Assembly: GCF_016907255.1 (NCBI RefSeq)
Contig: NZ_JAFBBQ010000001.1
Span: forward strand, 2,666,001-2,730,000
Source of the DNA: Microbacterium keratanolyticum
Lineage (GTDB): Bacteria > Actinomycetota > Actinomycetes > Actinomycetales > Microbacteriaceae
Reading direction: 5' to 3'
Length of the DNA stretch: 64,000 bases
This document shows, piece by piece, positions 16,496-29,537 of this stretch. A program made the position numbers and the translations under genes. The notes beneath the pieces are model-generated. The model had not been told where the DNA came from and made no database searches. It was given only the letters and a program-made list of their open reading frames with translations. Position 1 is the stretch's first letter, and every line of letters starts with the position of its first letter.

Positions 16496-17526
16496 TGGGT
16501 TTCTTCTCCCGGACTCCGGCGACGCCGCTCGCCGGAGTGGATGTCGTTCTCGCGGACCTGGACGGCGTTGTCTACGCCGGAGCCGGCGCGATTCCGCATG
16601 CGATCGACAGCCTGCGGCAAGTCGAGCGCTCTCTGCGCCTCGGCTACATCACGAACAATGCCTCACGCACGGATGCTTCCGTGGCCGCGCACCTCACGGA
16701 GCTCGGTCTGACGGTGGCACCGGACGAGGTGGTGACGAGCCCCCAGGCGGCCATGCGTCTGCTTGGCGACACGGTCGCACCCGGCTCCACGATTCTCGTG
16801 GTCGGCGGCGAGGGGCTGGTCGTGGAAGCCGAGAAGGCCGGATATGTGGTGACGCGCAGCGCAGAGGATGCGCCGAGCGCTGTCGTTCAGGGCTTCGCGC
16901 CGGATGTGAGCTGGACGCAGTTGGCGGAGGCGGCATTCGCGCTGAAGGTCCCCGAGGATGAAGGTGGGATCCCCTGGATCGCGACGAACACCGACTGGAC
17001 GATCCCGCAGTCTCGTGGCATTGCCCCCGGAAACGGGACTCTAGTCTCCGCCGTGCACACGGCAGTCGGCCGTCTCGCGACTGTCGCGGGAAAGCCTGAG
17101 GTGCCGATCTTCCATGAGGCGATCGCGCGCTTCTCCGCGCGCAAGCCGCTCTTCATCGGAGATCGTCTGGACACCGATATCCTCGGCGCCAACCGTGCAG
17201 GTATCGACTCAGCACTCGTGATCACAGGGGTGGACCGCCCGAAGCACGTGCTCGCGGCACCGACCGGTTCGCAGCCGACGTACATCCTGGGCGATCTGCG
17301 CGAACTTCACGAGCCCTATCCCCAGACCAAGGTCAAGGACGGCATCACGTCGGTCGGCGACGCCGCGGTGAGAATCGACGGCGTCGATGTCGTGATCGTC
17401 TCGGAGGGCTCTCGCCCGATCGACCTGCTGCGGGCAGGAGCGGCGGCGATCTGGGCGACAGGGCGTGCGATCTACGGATTCGACGTTCCCGAGCGCCTGT
17501 ACGCGGACACCTTCTTCCGCCCCTAA
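16495..17526 (+). CDS. HAD-superfamily hydrolase, subfamily IIA (NagD-like phosphatase)
   Basis: 343 aa. Motif I is LADLDGVVY (nucleophile Asp in DLDG), motif II the TNNAS stretch at about residue 46, and motif IV GDRLDTDILGANRAG at about residue 222. The long cap between them is typical of type IIA (C2 cap) sugar-phosphate or p-nitrophenyl phosphatases. The GTG start shares a base with the upstream stop (TAGTG), so the two genes are co-translated. The C-terminal ~60 residues extend past the usual HAD core. Substrate unknown. Confidence 0.9.
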   Translation: MGFFSRTPATPLAGVDVVLADLDGVVYAGAGAIPHAIDSLRQVERSLRLGYITNNASRTDASVAAHLTELGLTVAPDEVVTSPQAAMRLLGDTVAPGSTILVVGGEGLVVEAEKAGYVVTRSAEDAPSAVVQGFAPDVSWTQLAEAAFALKVPEDEGGIPWIATNTDWTIPQSRGIAPGNGTLVSAVHTAVGRLATVAGKPEVPIFHEAIARFSARKPLFIGDRLDTDILGANRAGIDSALVITGVDRPKHVLAAPTGSQPTYILGDLRELHEPYPQTKVKDGITSVGDAAVRIDGVDVVIVSEGSRPIDLLRAGAAAIWATGRAIYGFDVPERLYADTFFRP

Positions 17527-17634
17527 TCGTCGGATGCTCTGAGCGGTCGCTACCGCGTACTGCACAGGTCGGCTGCACACGACGGTCTTCCCCGGACTTC
17601 GTCGTGCCCTCACAGTGCTGTCCGCGCTGCCGCG

Positions 17635-17640
17635 TAGAGT
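17635..17640 (+). promoter_or_regulatory. -10 box of a probable leaderless transcript (TAGAGT)
   Basis: TAGAGT ends 7 nt before the GTG at 17648, so transcription would begin at or beside the start codon. There is no Shine-Dalgarno sequence. Confidence 0.55.
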
Positions 17641-17647
17641 GGGGATC

Positions 17648-17869
17648 GTGAGCGAAGAGACCCCGGAAGAGCGCGACACGACGCCTCCCACGGACGGGCT
17701 GTGGAGCCGCCTGCGCCTGATCGAAGGGCAGCCGCTCGAAGACCGTGCCGCGGCGTACTCGGCGTTGCACGACGACCTCACGAAACGACTCGAGAGCGTG
17801 CCACGAGACACCGGTTCCTCGGCACCTGCCGATCCCTCGCCCACAGCCGCTCGACCGGGTCCACGGTGA
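17648..17869 (+). CDS. Small conserved-position protein upstream of tlyA
   Basis: 73 aa, GTG start at 17648 with a leaderless-type promoter just upstream; an alternative start at 17615 lies before the -10 box and was not used. The sequence is acidic at the N-terminus with one helical stretch (LWSRLRLIEGQPLEDRAAAYSALHDDLTKRLES) and a Pro/Ala-rich tail. A small protein occupies the same place in the mycobacterial cluster (Rv1693, recalled). The stop overlaps the tlyA GTG. No function can be assigned. Confidence 0.75.
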   Translation: MSEETPEERDTTPPTDGLWSRLRLIEGQPLEDRAAAYSALHDDLTKRLESVPRDTGSSAPADPSPTAARPGPR

Positions 17870-18666
17870 GTGCCCGGCTGGACGCCGCGCTCGCGGAGCG
17901 CGGACTCGCTCGTTCGCGTACTCATGCAGCGACCCTGATCGCCGATGGACTCGTGAGCGTCAACGGGGCGACGAGCATCAAGCCCTCACTCAGGGTGGAC
18001 GACCGCGATCTGCTGACCGTCGCCGGTGCCGATCATTATGTGAGCCGTGCCGCCCACAAACTCATCGCCGCGCTGGACGGTTTCGGCATTCCCGTGGCGG
18101 GACGCCTCGCGCTCGACATGGGGGCGTCCACGGGTGGGTTCACGCAGGTGCTACGCGAACGGGGTGCGCGCCGCGTCCTGGCGGTCGATGTCGGACACGA
18201 TCAGCTGGCGTCCGAGATCCGCGCGGACGAGGGCGTCACGGTCGTCGAAGGATTCAATGTCCGCCACATGACCGCGGACAGCCTCCGCGACACGACCGGC
18301 GAAGCATCCGCCCCCGATCTCATCGTCGGAGATCTCTCGTTCATCTCCCTCAGCCACATCTATCCGGCCGTCGCGGGTGTCGCCGCACCAGATGCTGACG
18401 TCGTTCTGCTGATCAAACCGCAATTCGAGGTCGGCCGCACCGCCGTGCGCGGAGGGCTCGTCACCGACCCCGCAACGCGCTCGGACGCGGTCGCACGCAG
18501 CGTCTGGGACGCCTGGGACGCGGGCCTCGGGATACTCGGGGTGCTGCCGTCGCCGATTCTCGGCACACACGGCAACGCCGAGTTCCTCGTGCACCTCGCG
18601 CCGGGTCGCGGAACGAATCCGACAGAATGGTTGAACACCATCGACGAGTTCGCAGGAGGACGATGA
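17866..18666 (+). CDS. tlyA: TlyA-family rRNA 2'-O-methyltransferase
   Basis: 266 aa from the GTG overlapping the previous stop (GTGA). Residues 1-62 are an S4 RNA-binding domain (SARLDAALAERGLARSRTHA). The rest is an FtsJ/RrmJ-type SAM methyltransferase: LDMGASTGGFTQVL is the SAM loop, AAHKL, VGDLSFISL, LIKPQFEVGR and GNAEF supply the K-D-K-E type catalytic residues. Known TlyA proteins 2'-O-methylate 16S C1409 and 23S C1920, which affects capreomycin susceptibility (family knowledge). It overlaps nadK by 4 bp. Confidence 0.93.
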   Translation: MSARLDAALAERGLARSRTHAATLIADGLVSVNGATSIKPSLRVDDRDLLTVAGADHYVSRAAHKLIAALDGFGIPVAGRLALDMGASTGGFTQVLRERGARRVLAVDVGHDQLASEIRADEGVTVVEGFNVRHMTADSLRDTTGEASAPDLIVGDLSFISLSHIYPAVAGVAAPDADVVLLIKPQFEVGRTAVRGGLVTDPATRSDAVARSVWDAWDAGLGILGVLPSPILGTHGNAEFLVHLAPGRGTNPTEWLNTIDEFAGGR

Positions 18667-19564
18667 ACGAGCGCAACATCCTGGTCGTCGCCCATGCGCG
18701 CCGCGATGACACGGTAGCCGCCGCCCGACGCGTGATCGCCGCGCTCCGTGACGCAGGGGCGCACCCGGTTCTCGATCCGCAGGATCGCGCGGAGCTCGCC
18801 GAGGTCGATGCCTCGTTCTCCGACGTCGACGCCGTCGGCGACGCGGTCGGCGTCGAAGACCTCGAGCTGGCGATCGTCCTCGGTGGCGACGGCACGATTC
18901 TGCGCGCCGCAGAACTCGTGCGCGGCAGCAGAGCGCCGGTGCTCGGAATCAACATGGGACACGTGGGATTCCTGGCCGAGATCGAGCGGGATGACATGGA
19001 TGCCGCGGTAAAGCGCGTCATCGACCGCGACTATGAGGTCGAAGAGCGCATGGCGCTGTCGGTGCGGGTGAAGGATGCTGCCGGACACGTCGTCTACGAG
19101 ACCTGGGCGCTCAATGAGGCGACCGTCGAGAAGGCGAGCCGGGAGCGCATGATCGAGGTCGTCGTCGAGATCGACGGACGTCCCCTTTCCAGCTATGGCT
19201 GCGATGGCATGGTCGTGTCCACACCGACGGGCTCTACCGCATACAACTTCTCTGCGGGCGGTCCCGTGATCTGGCCGAGCGTCGAGGCCATCGCGGTGAT
19301 CCCGCTGTCGGCCCACGCGCTGTTCGCGCGCCCGCTCGTGGTCGGTCCGGAAGCCCCGGTCGCGATCGAGCTGCTGGAGCGCACGGACGGCACGGGGATT
19401 CTCTGGTGCGACGGTCGGCGTTCACATGATCTTCCCCCCGGCGCCCGCGTGATCGTACGGCGCTCGTCGCAGCCGGTGCGTCTGGCGCGTCTGCATCCGA
19501 TTGCCTTCACGGATCGCCTGGTGCGCAAGTTCCAGCTTCCGGTCGAGGGATGGCGGGGTGCCCC

Positions 19565-19568
<4 letters not shown>
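18663..19568 (+). CDS. nadK: NAD kinase
   Basis: 301 aa. Start ATG 18663 forms an ATGA overlap with tlyA; in-frame upstream starts lie inside tlyA. It phosphorylates NAD(H) to NADP(H). The diagnostic LGGDGTILRAAE (GGDGT), NMGHVGFLAE and TPTGSTAYNFSAGGP motifs are all present. The tlyA-nadK-recN order is conserved across actinobacteria. Confidence 0.97.
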
Positions 19569-23072
<3,504 letters not shown>

Positions 23073-23073
23073 G

Positions 23074-23649
23074 TTGACGGCGTTCGCGGACCTGCGCGAC
23101 GAGCCCTCCGCCCCAGAGGTGCTCGCCAGCGAGGTCGTCTTCGCTGGGCGGGTGTGGGATGTGCGTGTCGATCATGTGCAGTACGGCGACGGCGAGATGG
23201 TTCGCCAGTACGTCGACCACACCGGCGCGGTGGCGGTCGTCGCGATCGATGATGACGAGCGGGTGCTGCTGATCCAGCAGTACCGCCATCCGATTCGCCA
23301 CCGCGACTGGGAGCTGCCAGCCGGTCTCCTCGACGTCGCGGGCGAACCTCTCGTCGAAGCGGCGAAGCGCGAGCTTGCCGAAGAGGCTGACCTTGTCGCT
23401 CGGGATTGGTCCCCACTCGTCTCGACCTTCGCGACCCCCGGAGGCAGCAACGAAATCATCCACATCTTCCTCGCGACGGGGATGGCCCCTGCGCCGCAGG
23501 TGCACGCGCGTAAGGACGAAGAGGCAGACATCCGCCTCGCCTGGGTTCCGCTCGCCGAGGCTGCGGATGCGGTGATGGCGGGGCGGATGCGCAATGCGAT
23601 CCTCGCGCTCGGCGTGCTCGCTGCCGAGCGGCGGCGAACGAAGGAGTGA
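23074..23649 (+). CDS. ADP-ribose pyrophosphatase-type Nudix hydrolase
   Basis: 191 aa from TTG at 23074, one base after the pyrG stop; upstream in-frame starts lie inside pyrG. Nudix box: [13 protein letters not shown] followed by [12 protein letters not shown], with the RELxEE core intact. Homologues next to pyrG (M. tuberculosis Rv1700) hydrolyse ADP-ribose to AMP and ribose-5-phosphate; the [16 protein letters not shown] start and [17 protein letters not shown] are typical of that group. The start codon is the least certain part. It ends 1 bp before the xerD GTG. Confidence 0.9.
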   Translation: MTAFADLRDEPSAPEVLASEVVFAGRVWDVRVDHVQYGDGEMVRQYVDHTGAVAVVAIDDDERVLLIQQYRHPIRHRDWELPAGLLDVAGEPLVEAAKRELAEEADLVARDWSPLVSTFATPGGSNEIIHIFLATGMAPAPQVHARKDEEADIRLAWVPLAEAADAVMAGRMRNAILALGVLAAERRRTKE

Positions 23650-23650
23650 C

Positions 23651-24553
23651 GTGCTCCTCGATCGCGCGCTCGAACGCTACCTGCGACATGTGACGATCGA
23701 GCGCGGCCTCGCCCCACACACGCTGGCGGCGTATCGCCGTGATCTCGACGCCTACGTAGCGTGGCTGTCGGCACGCGGTATAGGTGACACGGCGCAGGTC
23801 GATGCGGCAGCGATCAGCGCGTTCATCGCGGAGCGCTCGTCGACGATACCCATGCCCGCCGCATCCAGCATCGCCCGGCTGCAGTCCTCGGTTCGCGGCT
23901 GGCACCGTTTCCTCGTGCGTGAGGGCATCGATGCCGATGATCCGAGCGCCCGCCTGCGTCCGCCGAAGCTCGGTCGGACGCTCCCGAAGGCCCTCACAAT
24001 CGATCAGGTCGAGCGGCTCCTCGCGGCGCCGTCGCCCGACGAGGCCTCCGGTATCCGTGACCGCGCGCTCCTGGAGCTGCTCTATGCGACCGGCGCCCGC
24101 GTCTCGGAGGCTGTGAGCCTCGACGTCGACGACCTCGCCCACGGCGAGATCCTGCGGTTGCGGGGGAAAGGCGCGAAGGAGCGGATCGTGCCGATCGGCT
24201 CCTACGCGCGTGCCGCCGTCGACGCGTACCTGACGAGGGTGCGCCCGGAGCTCGCCGCGAGAGGTCGCGCATCGGCAAAGCTGTTTCTCGGAGTGCGGGG
24301 TGCGCCGTTGTCGCGGCAGAGCGCATGGCTGATCCTCCGAGATGCGGCGGAGAAGGCGCAGATCTCGGTGGATGTCTCGCCGCATACTCTCCGCCACTCT
24401 TTTGCGACGCACCTTCTGCAGGGCGGTGCCGACGTGCGCGTCGTGCAGGAACTGCTGGGACACGCATCCGTCGCGACGACGCAGATCTACACGCATGTGA
24501 CTGTCGATGCTCTGCGGGATGCATACCTCACGTCCCATCCGCGCGCCCGGTAG
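23651..24553 (+). CDS. xerD: Site-specific tyrosine recombinase XerD
   Basis: 300 aa; GTG at 23651 with AAGGAG just upstream. It resolves chromosome dimers at dif together with XerC. N-terminal SAM-like core-binding domain (~1-90); catalytic domain with Arg in ATGARVSE, Lys in [19 protein letters not shown] (His-xx-Arg), His in LLGHAS and the nucleophile Tyr in TTQIYTHV. It sits in its conserved place after pyrG-Nudix and is not linked to the mobile-element remnants further on. Confidence 0.96.
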   Translation: MLLDRALERYLRHVTIERGLAPHTLAAYRRDLDAYVAWLSARGIGDTAQVDAAAISAFIAERSSTIPMPAASSIARLQSSVRGWHRFLVREGIDADDPSARLRPPKLGRTLPKALTIDQVERLLAAPSPDEASGIRDRALLELLYATGARVSEAVSLDVDDLAHGEILRLRGKGAKERIVPIGSYARAAVDAYLTRVRPELAARGRASAKLFLGVRGAPLSRQSAWLILRDAAEKAQISVDVSPHTLRHSFATHLLQGGADVRVVQELLGHASVATTQIYTHVTVDALRDAYLTSHPRAR

Positions 24554-24575
24554 AGATCATCCTGGAGGATGATCT
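24554..24575 (+). terminator. Terminator hairpin after xerD
   Basis: Perfect 9-bp stem AGATCATCC / GGATGATCT with loop TGGA starting directly after the xerD stop codon. The next 228 bp hold no gene. Confidence 0.8.
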
Positions 24576-24803
24576 TCGCCGGTTCCCTCTACAGGTTCTG
24601 ATGTCCCCCCTGCGCCGGTTCGTGGGCTCGGTTAGTGTGTGAGATATTGCGATTTCGCGTCCCGGAAGCGTCCTGTGCAACACAAGCTATGCCTCAGCCG
24701 GGAATATCGTCTTGTCCTCCTATCGGCGGACGCGCGGATTTGTGAGGACTGTTTATCATTTTCGAGACCCTCGTCTGGGTCTTCGTAACCAAGGAGATAT
24801 GAC

Positions 24804-25814
24804 ATGCGTTCTACCGGTCCTCTCGCTGCCCTCGCGGGCGCGGCGGCGCTTGCCCTCACCCTGACAGGATGTGCCGGAGGTGCATCCGCAGACAAGGGGT
24901 TGAGCTACGAGGACTCGCCTCTCTCGACGTACCTTTCTGCCGCATGGGGTGGCGACCTGTCTCCCGAAGAGCAGGACAAGAAGATGCAGGATCAGAACCG
25001 CAAGGTCGAAGAGTACGTGGCGAAGTGCATGTCGGATGAGGGCTTCGAGTACAAGCCGTCGACGTCGTCGAGTTCCTTCGTCTCCAGTTCCGACGTCGAG
25101 TGGGAGCCCGACGATAAGAAGTGGGTCGAGCAGTACGGCTACGGCATCGTCCACAACCCGTTCGGGGACTCCATGCCCGAATCCGAAATGCCCGTCGACC
25201 CGAACCAGGACTACGTCTCCTCGCTGTCCGAGACCGAGCAGACCGCATACTACGAGACGCTGTACGGGCCTCAGCCGGACGAATCCGAGATCGCGGAGGA
25301 CGGCAGCTTCGAATACAACTGGGAAGAGGCGGGCTGCATGGGCGCAGCTCAGCACGAGGTCATGGGGGCCGACGTCTGGAGCGACGACGAGTTCGCCGAC
25401 CTCCGCGACAAGATGAACGAGCTCTGGACGAACTCCACCGAGTCGCCCGAGTACAAGAAGATCGACACGGAATGGGCCGCCTGCATGAGCGAGGCGGGCG
25501 AGCCCGGCTTCACCGCGCAGGCCGACGCCTCGATGTCGATCTCCGATGAGCAGGGGAAGCTGTACGAAGCGGCCTACGGCGACGGAACCGAGAACATCGA
25601 TCCCGCGACGATCGAAGACCCTTCGAAGAGCCCGGAGATGAAGGCGCTCGGAGAGCGTGAGCTCGAGCTGGCGGTCGTCGACCTGGAATGCCGCACGAAG
25701 GTGGACTACCGCGAGCGCACACTCAAGTTGCAGTTCGACCTCGAAGAGAAGTTCATCGCCGAGAACAAGGCGGCTCTCGAGGCCTTCAAGGCTGCCGCTG
25801 AGCAGAGCAAGTGA
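24804..25814 (+). CDS. Secreted lipoprotein of unknown function next to an export system
   Basis: 336 aa. Signal peptide with lipobox LTGC (Cys23), preceded by a strong ribosome site AAGGAG. The mature part is very acidic and contains four further Cys in similar helical settings (AKCMSDEGFE, AGCMGAAQHE, AACMSEAGE, LECRTKV), suggesting an internal helical repeat with paired disulfides. The stop is 1 bp before the GTG of the membrane-fusion protein gene, so it is part of the export operon 24804-29458. A TATCAT element at 24754-24759 may be its -10 box. Likely a surface component or cargo-binding partner of the exporter; no family is recognised with confidence. Confidence 0.85.
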   Translation: MRSTGPLAALAGAAALALTLTGCAGGASADKGLSYEDSPLSTYLSAAWGGDLSPEEQDKKMQDQNRKVEEYVAKCMSDEGFEYKPSTSSSSFVSSSDVEWEPDDKKWVEQYGYGIVHNPFGDSMPESEMPVDPNQDYVSSLSETEQTAYYETLYGPQPDESEIAEDGSFEYNWEEAGCMGAAQHEVMGADVWSDDEFADLRDKMNELWTNSTESPEYKKIDTEWAACMSEAGEPGFTAQADASMSISDEQGKLYEAAYGDGTENIDPATIEDPSKSPEMKALGERELELAVVDLECRTKVDYRERTLKLQFDLEEKFIAENKAALEAFKAAAEQSK

Positions 25815-25815
25815 C

Positions 25816-27426
25816 GTGAAGGACGAGCAGGAGACCCGAGGAATCGGGGCGTCGGAGACTGCGCCCCTCACGCAGGACGACACGGAACTCGCCACGGAAC
25901 TGTTTCCCGTTCCCGAAGGGGACGAGGCGGATGGACCCGCGGCGGACACGTCCCGCGTGGCTGGCTGGCGTCGCGTTCTGCGCGGCAACAAGACACTGTG
26001 GATCGTTGCGCTCTGCGCGGTCGTCAGCCTCGTGGCAGGTCTGCTCGTCGGACGCTTCCTCATCGCGCCGGCGGCAGCCGCAGAAGCGCCGAAGCCGGGT
26101 CTTGTGACGGTGCCGGTCGAGTTCGGCCCGCTCAGCAACGATGTGACACTGCGGGCGGATGTCGGCTACGCGGATGCCGTCGACGTGAAGATCGACACGA
26201 GCAGCGGAAAGTCGATCGTCACCGGCGCAGTGCCGGAAGTCGGAGCGACGTTGAATCCGCTGTCGGTGGCGCTGGAGGTCTCCGGGCGGCCGGTGATCGT
26301 GCTCCCCGGGGAGCTTCCGGCCTATCGGACCCTCCGCGTGGGTGTCTCCGGGCCGGACGTCCTGCAGTTGAAGCAGGCGCTCGCGGCCGTCGGCATCAGC
26401 CCCGGCGACACCGGCTCCAACATCTTCGATGAGGCCACTGCGGGTGCGGTCGGTCAGCTCTACGCAGCTGTCGGTTACTCCGCACCTGCCTCCGAGGAGG
26501 GCACGGCTGATGGTGTGCGCGCTGCGGAAGAGACTCTGAGCAATGCCCACAGCAGCGTTGCTCAGGCGGAGAGCGCGCTGGCGCAGGCCGGTTCCGGGCC
26601 CACGGCGCTCGAGAGCTGGCAGGCAGACGTCCGCGTCGCCGAGGCGGAGAAGGCACTGGCGGATGCGAAGGCAGGCGTCCCAGAGGCGCCGAGCGTGCAG
26701 AAAGCTGAATGGGATCTGCAGACGGCGTATCTGGAGCGCGACCAGCTCCTCGCGGGCAAGAACACCTCGGCGGAGCAGGCCGCGCTGGACGCCGCCTACT
26801 CGCAGGTCGAGTCGGCGAGACAGGCGCTCGCGACGGCGCAGCAGAAGGCGCTGCCGTTCCTACCTGCGGGCGAGGTGCTGTTCCTCACGGAGCTTCCGCG
26901 CCGTGTCGATGACGTCAAGGTCAGCCGGGGCACGGAGGTCACGGGCGCCGTCATGACCGTGTCGGGAGCCAGTGTGCGGCTGACGGGGTCCGCAGCGGAA
27001 GCCGATGCGCGGCTGCTCGCCGTCGGATCCGAAGCCAGCTTCGAGCTGCCGGATGGGACCCGCCATCGTGCCGTCATCTCCGAACTCACCGCGGGTAAAG
27101 ACAGCAAGGCGCGCTGGACGGTCCTGCTTGAGCCGGACCCGCTGACGCCCGAGCAGATCTCGGAGCTGCGGGGCACCAACGTGCGGGTGTCGATCGCGGT
27201 CGGAGCAACAGACGGTGACGTCCTGTCGGTCCCGCTTGCCGCGCTTACCGCGGGTCCCGGAGGGGAGTCCCGTGTCGAGGTCGTCGAGTCGGATCCGCGT
27301 GAAGGCAAGGATGCGAAGACGCGACTCGTCGTAGTGAAGACCGGGCTCGCCGCGAAGGGCGCCGTCGAGGTGACCCCTGTCGAGGGTGCATTGGAAAAGG
27401 GCGAACAGGTCGTGGTCGGGCGATGA
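25816..27426 (+). CDS. Membrane-fusion/periplasmic adaptor-like protein with peptidoglycan-binding domain
   Basis: 536 aa from GTG 25816. Acidic cytoplasmic N-terminus (~1-58), one TM (TLWIVALCAVVSLVAGLLVG), then an extracytoplasmic part: a PG_binding_1-like segment (VSGPDVLQLKQALAAVGIS, ~residues 180-225), a coiled-coil hairpin rich in Ala/Gln/Glu (~236-355) and beta-barrel/lipoyl-like segments to the end. This is the HlyD/MacA-type architecture seen in Gram-positive MacB systems. It overlaps the ATPase gene by 4 bp (ATGA). Confidence 0.85.
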   Translation: MKDEQETRGIGASETAPLTQDDTELATELFPVPEGDEADGPAADTSRVAGWRRVLRGNKTLWIVALCAVVSLVAGLLVGRFLIAPAAAAEAPKPGLVTVPVEFGPLSNDVTLRADVGYADAVDVKIDTSSGKSIVTGAVPEVGATLNPLSVALEVSGRPVIVLPGELPAYRTLRVGVSGPDVLQLKQALAAVGISPGDTGSNIFDEATAGAVGQLYAAVGYSAPASEEGTADGVRAAEETLSNAHSSVAQAESALAQAGSGPTALESWQADVRVAEAEKALADAKAGVPEAPSVQKAEWDLQTAYLERDQLLAGKNTSAEQAALDAAYSQVESARQALATAQQKALPFLPAGEVLFLTELPRRVDDVKVSRGTEVTGAVMTVSGASVRLTGSAAEADARLLAVGSEASFELPDGTRHRAVISELTAGKDSKARWTVLLEPDPLTPEQISELRGTNVRVSIAVGATDGDVLSVPLAALTAGPGGESRVEVVESDPREGKDAKTRLVVVKTGLAAKGAVEVTPVEGALEKGEQVVVGR

Positions 27427-28145
27427 GTGAGCCTCAGGGCGCGGTCGCCGACCGCGCCGTGCTCGATGATGCGCTGACGCCGCTTGTCGAACTGCGCGAT
27501 GTCACGCGGTCTTTTCCCGGACCGCCGGAGGTGCAGGCGCTGAAAGGTGCGAACCTGACGGTCGCGCCCGGGGACTACCTCTCGATCGTGGGGCCCAGCG
27601 GGTCGGGCAAGTCGACGATGCTGAACATCCTCGGGCTGCTCGACCGTCCGAGCGTCGGCGAGTACCGGCTGTCCGGCGCGCTCACGGGCGACCTGAGCGA
27701 TGACGAGCGCGCCGCAGTGCGGGCGCGCTTCATCGGCTTCGTCTTCCAGTCCTTTCACCTCATGCCGCGCCGAACCGTCCTGGACAACGTCCTCATGCCG
27801 ATGCAGTACAGCGGGGTTCCCCGTCGCGAACGCGATGCGCGAGCACGGGAGGCGCTGTCTCGAGTCGGGCTCTCACACCGTGTGGACTTCCTACCGAACT
27901 CGCTCTCGGGCGGCGAGAGGCAGCGCGTCGCGGTGGCGCGTGCCGTTGTCAGCGGCCCGCAACTGCTGCTTGCTGACGAACCGACCGGAAACCTCGATCA
28001 GCGTACGTCGGGCGAGGTCATGTCACTCTTCGAAGAATTGAACGCCGACGGGCTGACGCTGATCATCATCACGCACGACGATGCGGTGGCTCGCCGCGCG
28101 CGTCGCTGCGTGCGCATCTCTGACGGCCGATTGACAGAGCTGTGA
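27423..28145 (+). CDS. ABC transporter ATP-binding protein, MacB/LolD type
   Basis: 240 aa. Walker A GPSGSGKST, Q-loop FVFQSFHLMP, signature LSGGERQRVAVARA, Walker B LLLADEPTGNLD, H-loop ITHD. The pattern FHLMPRRTVLDNVLMPMQY is typical of the MacB/LolD/FtsE group that powers mechanotransmission exporters. It is between the adaptor and the permease with 4-bp overlaps. Confidence 0.93.
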   Translation: MSEPQGAVADRAVLDDALTPLVELRDVTRSFPGPPEVQALKGANLTVAPGDYLSIVGPSGSGKSTMLNILGLLDRPSVGEYRLSGALTGDLSDDERAAVRARFIGFVFQSFHLMPRRTVLDNVLMPMQYSGVPRRERDARAREALSRVGLSHRVDFLPNSLSGGERQRVAVARAVVSGPQLLLADEPTGNLDQRTSGEVMSLFEELNADGLTLIIITHDDAVARRARRCVRISDGRLTEL

Positions 28146-29458
28146 AGCGCTGGATTTCCCGCCTTCGCTGGCGGAAGAAGGCGGACGTTGAGAAGTTGGC
28201 GACGGCAGGGACGTCCTTGGTTCCGGCGATCGCGCACGCCGACCGCTTCACGTTCCAGGATCTTGTCGCGGAGGCGACAGCCGACATCGGCTCGCGGCCC
28301 GCACGACTCGTCATGACGATGCTCGGAACGGTGCTCGGCATCGCTTCTCTCGTGGCGACGCTCGGATTCGCGCAGACGGCGGCGATGCAGGTCGCCAGTC
28401 TGTTCGCAGGAACCGCGTCGACGCAGGTCGTCGTCAAGCCCGCCACCGCGAGCGCAGGCAAGGACAAAGCTTCCGTCGCGACAGCGCAGCTACCGTGGGA
28501 TTCTCCGGCTCGTGTCGCGCTGCTGGCCGGTGTCGAGAACTCCGCTCTCATCAGCACGGTGAAGCTTCCGGAGAAGGAGACGATCACCGCAGTTCCCGTC
28601 AATGACCCCTCTGCGGCCGCTGTCGCCTCGCCGACCCTATACGCGACGTCGCCGGAACTCCTGGACACGGCGGAAGGCGGTCTCATCACAGGGCGCTTCT
28701 TCGACGAGGGTCATGACGAGCGTGGCGACCGTGTGGCGGTGCTCGGACAACGCGCAGCGGAGAGCATGGGGATCAACCGTGTGGATTCGCAGCCGTCGAT
28801 CTTCATCGGCGGGGTCTCCTACGCCGTCATCGGCATCGTCGACGGAATGGAACGGCGCAGCGAGATGCTCGATGCGGTCATCATCTCCAATGGTGCGGCC
28901 CGCGCCGATTTCGGTCTGAAGGCCGCAGAAGAGCTCAGCATCCGGATCGCCGTGGGCGCGGGCCCGCAGGTTGCTGAGCAGTCCGCGCTCGCTCTCCTTC
29001 CCGATGCGCCCGACAGCCTGGAAGCGCGGGCACCTTCCGCCTCCAGCGATCTGAGCCAGAACGTGCAGGCGGATGTGAACATCGTCTTCCTGATCCTCGG
29101 CGTCATCGCTCTGCTCGCCGGTGGGCTCGGCATCGCCAACGTCACCCTGCTCTCGGTCATGGAGCGAGTGGGGGAGATCGGCCTGAGACGCGCGCTCGGC
29201 GCAACCCGCAGACAGATCGGCACGCAGTTCATGGTCGAGTCCATCGTCATCGGGTTCATCGGCGGGTTGATCGGATCGGCGCTTGGCGTCCTGGCGGTCA
29301 TCGCTGTCGCGCTCGTGCAGGGCTGGACGCCGGTCACCGATCCCTGGGTGGCGGCAGCCGGTGCTGTTCTCGGTGCGGTCGTCGGCTGGGGCTCGGGGTG
29401 GTATCCCGCTCGTCGTGCTGCGCGCATCGAGCCGGTCGCCGCGCTGCGAGGTGCGTAG
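28142..29458 (+). CDS. ABC transporter permease, MacB/FtsX type
   Basis: 438 aa; GTG at 28142 overlapping the ATPase stop. TM1 around RLVMTMLGTVLGIASLVATLG, a ~220-residue extracytoplasmic MacB_PCD domain, then three TMs near the C-terminus (VNIVFLILGVIALLAGGLGIANVTLL; FIGGLIGSALGVLAVIAVAL; VAAAGAVLGAVVGWGSGWYPARRAARIEPVAALRGA). The tail with ARxxPxxALR is the family signature. With the preceding three genes it forms a complete MacAB-like export system; the substrate is not evident. Confidence 0.93.
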   Translation: MKRWISRLRWRKKADVEKLATAGTSLVPAIAHADRFTFQDLVAEATADIGSRPARLVMTMLGTVLGIASLVATLGFAQTAAMQVASLFAGTASTQVVVKPATASAGKDKASVATAQLPWDSPARVALLAGVENSALISTVKLPEKETITAVPVNDPSAAAVASPTLYATSPELLDTAEGGLITGRFFDEGHDERGDRVAVLGQRAAESMGINRVDSQPSIFIGGVSYAVIGIVDGMERRSEMLDAVIISNGAARADFGLKAAEELSIRIAVGAGPQVAEQSALALLPDAPDSLEARAPSASSDLSQNVQADVNIVFLILGVIALLAGGLGIANVTLLSVMERVGEIGLRRALGATRRQIGTQFMVESIVIGFIGGLIGSALGVLAVIAVALVQGWTPVTDPWVAAAGAVLGAVVGWGSGWYPARRAARIEPVAALRGA

Positions 29459-29502
29459 GCCGGCTGGCCGCGCGCCGATCCTGCGGAGCAGTGCCCTGCC
29501 GC

Positions 29503-29508
29503 TACAAT
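29503..29508 (+). promoter_or_regulatory. -10 box before the ParA-scpAB operon (TACAAT)
   Basis: TACAAT lies 29 bp before the GTG of the ParA gene in the only gap of the region; ACAGGAG precedes the GTG as ribosome binding site. No clear -35 box. Confidence 0.55.
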
Positions 29509-29537
29509 CGAGCAAGCACGAACAGACAGGAGCACTG

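Noticed and set aside
23651..24553. XerD considered as the integrase of a mobile element
   Set aside because: It sits in the conserved pyrG-Nudix-xerD cluster, has chromosomal XerD features and no att repeats beside it.
24554..24575. Inverted repeat after xerD considered as an attachment or dif-like site
   Set aside because: It starts right at the stop codon, has a short loop and perfect stem, and lacks a second copy; a terminator is the simpler reading. dif sites are elsewhere and 28 bp with a different motif.
28069..28689. 206-codon minus-strand frame opposite the MacB permease
   Set aside because: Shadow of the permease frame with no start signal; the plus-strand gene has clear membrane helices and family motifs.
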